From Buddleja alternifolia (lineage: Eukaryota; Streptophyta; Magnoliopsida; Lamiales; Scrophulariaceae), in the NCBI GenBank assembly GCA_019426215.1, contig CM033394.1, forward strand, positions 186,001 through 250,000: DNA of 64,000 bases, written 5' to 3'. Within the stretch, counting starts at the first letter, position 1. The number at the start of each line of letters is the position of its first letter. This document shows positions 63,256-64,000 of this stretch, piece by piece. Under the pieces are notes generated by a model. That model was not told where the DNA came from and did no database searches. It saw nothing but the letters and a program-made list of their open reading frames with translations. The position numbers and the translations under genes were made by a program.

Positions 63256-64000
63256 TTAATCAGATACAAAGGCAACCACAGAAAACTTTAGACAAGTTTA
63301 ATTTGTTATTCTTTTAATCTTATTTGCTTTTTCTTTCTCTGGGAGGAAGTGATAAAGAGAATGAAGGATTAGTGGAACCAATTTGGAGGCCTGATTTTGG
63401 TTGAAGTTGGTAGTACAAGTTGAAGAACAGGCATGCGTATCTTGCCTTTTACTTAAGAAAGAGAAACCCCTAAAAGCTTCTGCACATATTACAGCAGTTT
63501 CAGCTCTTAAAACATTTTACAGCAAATGACAGATGGTTCCTATTATTCTATCAGATGAAGAATATAAGGAATTGGCAAAGGAAAAAGAGCTAAACACTAC
63601 TATATCCATGCAGCATAGCTGCTGCTTTAGGACGTCAATCAGAAGTGATCAGTAGTTATAGGCGTATTACATATTTTTTCAATTTGTAACTACAGTATTA
63701 AAAAAAAAAAAAGACTCATTAAAATCAATAACAGCATGATTGTACAAATGAATGATAGCCAACCAACAAAACCAGCATAAGCAAATTCAGAAGTAATTTG
63801 GAACAAGCAAATAGCCAGATACCAAAAGGATTGTCATTTTAGTCTATTTGAATCACATGCTACTGGCTCTTCAATAAATCAATAAAAAGGCAAGTGATGT
63901 ACCATTTTTCAACTGCAACAGCCAACAGTGGCGTGTTAGCTTCACTTCAATGGACTATCACACCTCTTGGATCCAATTGTCTGTCCACAAACATAAGTAC
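63256..64000. promoter_or_regulatory. Upstream region of the FIP1-like gene
   Basis: No coding sequence recognised. AT-rich with a poly(A) run near 63700-63710. Presumably 5' UTR and promoter of the minus-strand gene starting at 63255; no specific element can be assigned. Confidence 0.4.

Overview
The window is plant nuclear DNA, almost certainly eudicot. It shows AT-rich introns, multi-exon genes with GT-AG splicing, an Athila-type Ty3/gypsy retrotransposon, plant L1-type LINEs, and hAT-, Mutator-, Tourist- and Helitron-like elements. I see no prokaryotic gene, CRISPR array, rRNA or tRNA. The species cannot be named from the sequence.

Layout. (1) 1-15646: minus-strand exons 2-12 of a CHD3-type chromatin remodeller (PICKLE-like; copy A), with introns full of nested transposons. 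(2) 15648-35521: two Athila copies in tandem sharing one LTR, namely a broken copy lacking its 5' half (15694-24464) and a nearly complete copy (22801-35521). (3) 35522-35596: a run of N. (4) About 35624-50926: a near-identical second copy of the 15.3-kb PICKLE-like segment (copy B), continuing to the true first exon at 51209-51352. (5) 51993-59822: a plant L1 LINE whose ORF1 and ORF2 are separated by an Athila solo LTR with a perfect 5-bp target duplication (CTTTG). (6) 61235-63255: a minus-strand gene with a Fip1 motif (polyadenylation factor), carrying a stop inside the motif.

Neither PICKLE-like copy is complete here. Copy A lacks exon 1 because it breaks, inside a small Helitron in intron 1, into scrambled Athila sequence. 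Copy B stops just after exon 11 at the N gap. The two copies share every nested insertion and differ by rare substitutions and scattered homopolymer-type indels. They are therefore either a very recent segmental duplication or, in my view more likely, two haplotypes or contig ends falsely placed in tandem.

The most rewarding material is the transposon stratigraphy, where several elements have ends resolved to the base by target duplications, and the structure of the Athila family. That family has a GCGCC-rich motif scattered over LTR, gag and post-pol leader, a 440-codon post-pol ORF with no envelope features, and a reverse-transcriptase active-site change in one copy.
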